Positions 61,128 to 64,000 of a stretch of 64,000 nucleotides of DNA are shown here, piece after piece. The stretch is from NCBI RefSeq assembly GCF_004331735.1, contig NZ_SJSO01000006.1, positions 186,001 through 250,000 of the forward strand, in the 5' to 3' direction. How positions within the stretch are numbered: position 1 is the first letter of the stretch; every line of letters begins with the position of its first letter. A program made the position numbers and the translations under genes. The notes under the pieces were generated by a model. It was not told where the DNA came from and made no database searches. It saw nothing but the letters and a program-made list of their open reading frames with translations. The DNA comes from Pedobacter psychrodurus (GTDB lineage Bacteria > Bacteroidota > Bacteroidia > Sphingobacteriales > Sphingobacteriaceae).

Positions 61128-62225
61128 ATGAAAAGAGTAACCATTAACACCAATTATGTTGGATTGGTGTTTAAAAAAGGAAAATTAAAAAACGTTTTAA
61201 CCGCAGGTACATACTGGTTAGGTTTCGGCGAAAGCATGACTTTGTACGATATGGCAAAAGAGTATTATTACACGGTTGCCGAATTGGATATTTTATTGGA
61301 AAATACAGATTTTGTGAATTTGATTCACTTGTTAAGTGTTGCCGATAATGAATTGGCCTTAGTTTATCAAAACAAAAATTTCAAAAACGTTTTAACCGCT
61401 GGCAGACATGCCATTTGGAAAGGTTTGTCTACATATAACTTTGTTAAAGTAGATATCAGCAATATCAATATTGATGAAACCATTGACAAAAACTTATTGG
61501 AGAAAGCACCATTATTGAATTACATCAGGGCTTATAAAGTAGAATCTTTCGAAAAAGCATTGTTATTTATCGATGGTAAATTTGAAAGGGTAATGGAATC
61601 AGGAAACTATGTTTACTGGAAAAACAGTACTACTGTTCAAGTTTTAAAAACCGATATGAGACAATTGAATATGGAGATTATCGGTCAAGAAATCTTAACC
61701 AAAGATAAAGCTCAATTGAGGATAAATTTCAGTATTCAATATAAAGTGGATGATATCATCAAAGCCTTATTGGAGAACAAAGAATTTGAAAAACAATTGT
61801 ACATCACCATGCAATTGGCATTAAGAGAATGTATTGGCTTAATGACTTTTGACGAATTGATGGAAAGCAAAGAAAAAATTGCTGAAGTAGTAATGGGCAT
61901 TACCTTGGATAAGGTCGAAAACCTGGGTGTAAAATTAACCAACTGCGGTGTTAAAGACATCGTTTTACCTGGTGACGTTAAGGAAATTATGAACCAGGTT
62001 TTAGTTGCCGAAAAAAGAGCACAAGCCAATATCATTACCCGAAGAGAAGAAACGGCCTCGACCAGGAGTTTGTTGAACACCGCCAAATTGATGGAAGACA
62101 ACGCTATGTTGTATAAGTTGAAAGAGATGGAATACTTAGAGAAAATCGCGGAGAAAATCAACAACATCAGCTTATCGGGCAGCGGACAAATTGTAGATCA
62201 ATTGAAACAAATCTTCGTAAAATAA
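61128..62225 (+). CDS. Slipin / SPFH (band-7) family protein
   Basis: The 365-residue protein has an N-terminal half with three similar beta units: GKLKNVLTAGTYWLG, KNFKNVLTAGRHAIWKG and GKFERVMESGNYVYWKN. The SPFH domain follows (MRQLNMEIIGQEILTKDKAQ and IQYKVDDIIKALL), then a coiled C-terminus (LVAEKRAQANIITRREETAS). It has no membrane helix, unlike classical slipins. Slipins of this type accompany rtcB in many bacteria. It probably forms an oligomeric scaffold. It starts the plus-strand unit slipin / HEPN-like / rtcB. Confidence 0.9.
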   Translation: MKRVTINTNYVGLVFKKGKLKNVLTAGTYWLGFGESMTLYDMAKEYYYTVAELDILLENTDFVNLIHLLSVADNELALVYQNKNFKNVLTAGRHAIWKGLSTYNFVKVDISNINIDETIDKNLLEKAPLLNYIRAYKVESFEKALLFIDGKFERVMESGNYVYWKNSTTVQVLKTDMRQLNMEIIGQEILTKDKAQLRINFSIQYKVDDIIKALLENKEFEKQLYITMQLALRECIGLMTFDELMESKEKIAEVVMGITLDKVENLGVKLTNCGVKDIVLPGDVKEIMNQVLVAEKRAQANIITRREETASTRSLLNTAKLMEDNAMLYKLKEMEYLEKIAEKINNISLSGSGQIVDQLKQIFVK

Positions 62226-62239
62226 ATTAAATTTAGAAA

Positions 62240-62271
62240 CCCCTCGGTTAGGTGAGTGTTACCTACCGGGG
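62240..62271 (+). other. Intercistronic hairpin between slipin and the HEPN-like gene
   Basis: CCCC...GGTTAGGT and ACCTACCGGGG pair with small bulges around GAGTGTT. There is no T-run, so it is more likely an RNA-processing or stability element than a terminator. Confidence 0.45.
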
Positions 62272-62288
62272 ATTGAACAAGAAATAAA

Positions 62289-62828
62289 ATGAGCAATCAC
62301 TCGAAAGAATACAATAATATTGATGAAATGCTAATAGCATCACAAACAATGAGGAATTATCAGTTAATGCACAATGCCATTAGAAATGATTATATCGTAT
62401 TGCTTGAAATAACCGGAAAAAGTCAAGAAAATCAAAAATCATTCGATGCATTATATCGAGCATGTATAATTAGTATGTTCTCACTAGTTGAATCGGATAT
62501 TTATGGATTGAATGTTCTTGATCCTTACCCTAACTACAGTGACAAACACGATTTTACAAGTAAATTAGAGAAGACTTTTAAGCAAATTTCTAGAACATGG
62601 GAAAAGGAGGAGATAAAACAACAATATTTTTATTCTTGTAAACCCCAGTTAAAAGTTTTAAAAAGAATGAGAGATGAAATTATTCATCCGAAAGAGATTT
62701 CACATATACACATTGCCACGGAAACAAAGTTTAAAGAGCTAAAAGCAGTGTTTAATGATTATGATAGTTTTATCAACGATTTGATGAATAACTTCTTTTT
62801 GAGCACAAAGATTAATCTTTTTAAGTAA
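62289..62828 (+). CDS. Small helical protein with HEPN-like Rx4H motif
   Basis: The 179-residue protein is all-helical by composition. Near residue 126 it reads KRMRDEIIHPKE; R128 and H133 give the R-x4-H motif (also R126-x6-H133) of HEPN ribonucleases and HEPN-like RNA-binding domains. An earlier helix (ALYRACIISMFSLVESDIYG) would be the partner helix of a HEPN fold. The family is not recognised by me. It lies between slipin and rtcB, six bases before the rtcB start, so a role with the RNA ligase is likely. Confidence 0.65.
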   Translation: MSNHSKEYNNIDEMLIASQTMRNYQLMHNAIRNDYIVLLEITGKSQENQKSFDALYRACIISMFSLVESDIYGLNVLDPYPNYSDKHDFTSKLEKTFKQISRTWEKEEIKQQYFYSCKPQLKVLKRMRDEIIHPKEISHIHIATETKFKELKAVFNDYDSFINDLMNNFFLSTKINLFK

Positions 62829-62834
62829 ACAACA

Positions 62835-64000
62835 ATGAACAACAACATAACAGGTAAAACCCTGATAGAAATAGGTTATTCCGAAGGAAAAATAGTAGGT
62901 CTGGCTTTAGCTATCCTGAAAGAAAATTTCACGGATATTGGAGAAAAAGAATTATTGGCCTTATTTAAAAAAGCAAAAGACTATCCAGAAAGTTTTTTGG
63001 ATGACGAAGTATTAAGTAATCTGGCAACGGGTTTGATTGAGGAAGCCAATCCAAAATCAGACGGAACCATTGAACTGATTAACAACGCTAAAGATTATTC
63101 AATTTTCGGCGCTGATTATATTGAAGAAGGAGCCAGACACCAAATGGATATCGCCATGAAATTACCGGTTTCGGTTGCGGGTGCACTAATGCCCGATGCC
63201 CACCAAGGTTATGGTTTGCCAATTGGTGGTGTACTAGCTACAAGAAACGCAATTATTCCTTATGGTGTAGGTGTTGATATCGGCTGCCGAATGGCTTTAA
63301 GTATTTTCGATATTCCGGAGAAACACTATTTTGGAAAGGATGCCATGTACAAAAGAGAGTTAATTGCCTTTACCAAATTCGGCGCAGGGCAAAACTTTAA
63401 AGGCAACGAAAAAGCCGACCACGATGTTTTGGAAAATGAAGCTTTCAACTCCACTCCTTTTCTTAAAAATTTACACGGAAAGGCTTGGGCGCAGCTGGGT
63501 ACTTCGGGTGGTGGAAATCACTTTGTAGAATGGGGGATTATTGATTTTGCAGAGCGTGATGAAATTTTAAATATCGATAAAGGGCGTTACGTGGCATTGC
63601 TTACGCACTCTGGTTCTCGTGGATTTGGAGCCACCATTGCGGGGCATTACACCAAATTGGCGAAAGATATTTGTAAGCTCCCAAAAGAAGCTGCAAATCT
63701 GGCTTATTTAGATTTAAACTCTGCCGAGGGGCAAGAATATTGGATTGCCATGAACCTGGCTGGCGATTATGCTTCAGCTTGTCATGAGGTGATCCATAAA
63801 CGATTAACCAAAGCCATCGGTGCTAAAGTTTTGGCCAAGGTAGAAAACCACCATAATTTCGCCTGGAAAGAAATGCTTGATGGTGAAGAAGTAATTGTTC
63901 ACCGAAAAGGTGCTACACCTGCCGGTAAAGGTGTGATGGGGATTATCCCCGGAAGTATGACGGCACCCGGATTTTTGGTACGCGGTAAAGGAGAAATGAG
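62835..64000 (+). CDS. rtcB: RNA-splicing ligase RtcB, cut by the window end
   Basis: The first 388 codons of RtcB are present and the frame is open to the edge. Catalytic and metal-site segments are DAHQGYGLPIGG, GVGVDIGCRM (metal-binding Asp and Cys), GGGNHFVEWG, LLTHSGSRGFG, ENHHNFAW and VHRKGATPAGKG near the end. RtcB joins 2',3'-cyclic-phosphate or 3'-phosphate RNA ends to 5'-OH ends using GTP and Mn, healing cleaved tRNA and rRNA. It is the last visible gene of the slipin / HEPN-like / rtcB unit. Confidence 0.95.
   Translation, partial: MNNNITGKTLIEIGYSEGKIVGLALAILKENFTDIGEKELLALFKKAKDYPESFLDDEVLSNLATGLIEEANPKSDGTIELINNAKDYSIFGADYIEEGARHQMDIAMKLPVSVAGALMPDAHQGYGLPIGGVLATRNAIIPYGVGVDIGCRMALSIFDIPEKHYFGKDAMYKRELIAFTKFGAGQNFKGNEKADHDVLENEAFNSTPFLKNLHGKAWAQLGTSGGGNHFVEWGIIDFAERDEILNIDKGRYVALLTHSGSRGFGATIAGHYTKLAKDICKLPKEAANLAYLDLNSAEGQEYWIAMNLAGDYASACHEVIHKRLTKAIGAKVLAKVENHHNFAWKEMLDGEEVIVHRKGATPAGKGVMGIIPGSMTAPGFLVRGKGEM

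Noticed and set aside
60902..61147. 81-codon plus-strand frame before the slipin gene
   Set aside because: Lys/Ser-rich, no recognisable domain, overlaps the slipin start, and shares the region with possible RNA structure.

Overview
The window looks like a Sphingobacteriaceae (Bacteroidota) chromosome, probably Pedobacter or a close relative. This rests on AT-rich DNA, Bacteroidota-type -7 promoter boxes (TAnnTTTG) without clear Shine-Dalgarno sequences, DUF families typical of the group (DUF4271, DUF4286, DUF3050) and many short palindromic intergenic repeats. The species assignment is inference. I recognise no rRNA, no canonical tRNA gene, no CRISPR array and no transposase.

Layout. 0-5 kb: a cut-off lipoprotein, hemD behind a DUF4271 membrane protein, the mobile mystery A/B pair (XRE regulator plus Fic protein) with three phased operators, hemW and a short-chain dehydrogenase. 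5-12 kb: a fasciclin protein, a cupin_8 gene with a nearby decayed relative, DUF3050, a sugar acetyltransferase, a lipoprotein, a DUF4440-like protein and a PfkB kinase. 12-17 kb: a VWA / DUF3861 / MoxR-type AAA / COG3910 ATPase cluster and a metallophosphoesterase. 17-24 kb: a two-component system led by an S9-peptidase-like protein whose catalytic Ser and His are replaced, then a TPR protein. 24-38 kb: mostly housekeeping genes (MazG-like, GT39, dtd, a fabH paralogue, clpS, rsmA, pdxA, an MFS transporter, a sulfurtransferase). 38.6-43.6 kb: the fatty-acid cluster DUF177-rpmF-plsX-fabH-accB-accC. 43.8-59 kb: an LVIVD lipoprotein, tatC, rpiB, an M28 peptidase, lutB, a fused E1 2-oxo acid dehydrogenase, adenine deaminase, a SprT-like protein, a GxxExxY gene boxed by inverted repeats, a Pif1/RecD-like helicase and prfC.

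The most interesting part is 59.0-64.0 kb, an RNA-repair locus. A divergent WYL regulator faces about 1 kb of structured non-coding DNA, followed by a slipin/SPFH protein, a small protein with a HEPN-like Rx4H motif, and rtcB (RNA ligase, cut by the window end). Inside the non-coding DNA lie two tRNA-like elements in circularly permuted order (3' half before 5' half). The first satisfies every tRNA pairing rule I could test: 7-bp acceptor, T8/A9, D-arm, 5-bp anticodon stem, 5-nt variable loop, T-arm and G15-C48. Its 5' and 3' ends would fall in the anticodon loop, so the RNA would resemble a tRNA nicked by an anticodon nuclease, which is the kind of break RtcB seals.

A second theme is intergenic architecture. 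Many gaps, especially between convergent genes, hold near-perfect palindromes or arms from at least six recurring repeat families, including two ~110-165 bp copies in opposite orientation at 11.7 and 38.1 kb, 1-nt-spaced palindromes with a TTTT/AAAA centre, and six exact TAAACCC units at the end of fabH.
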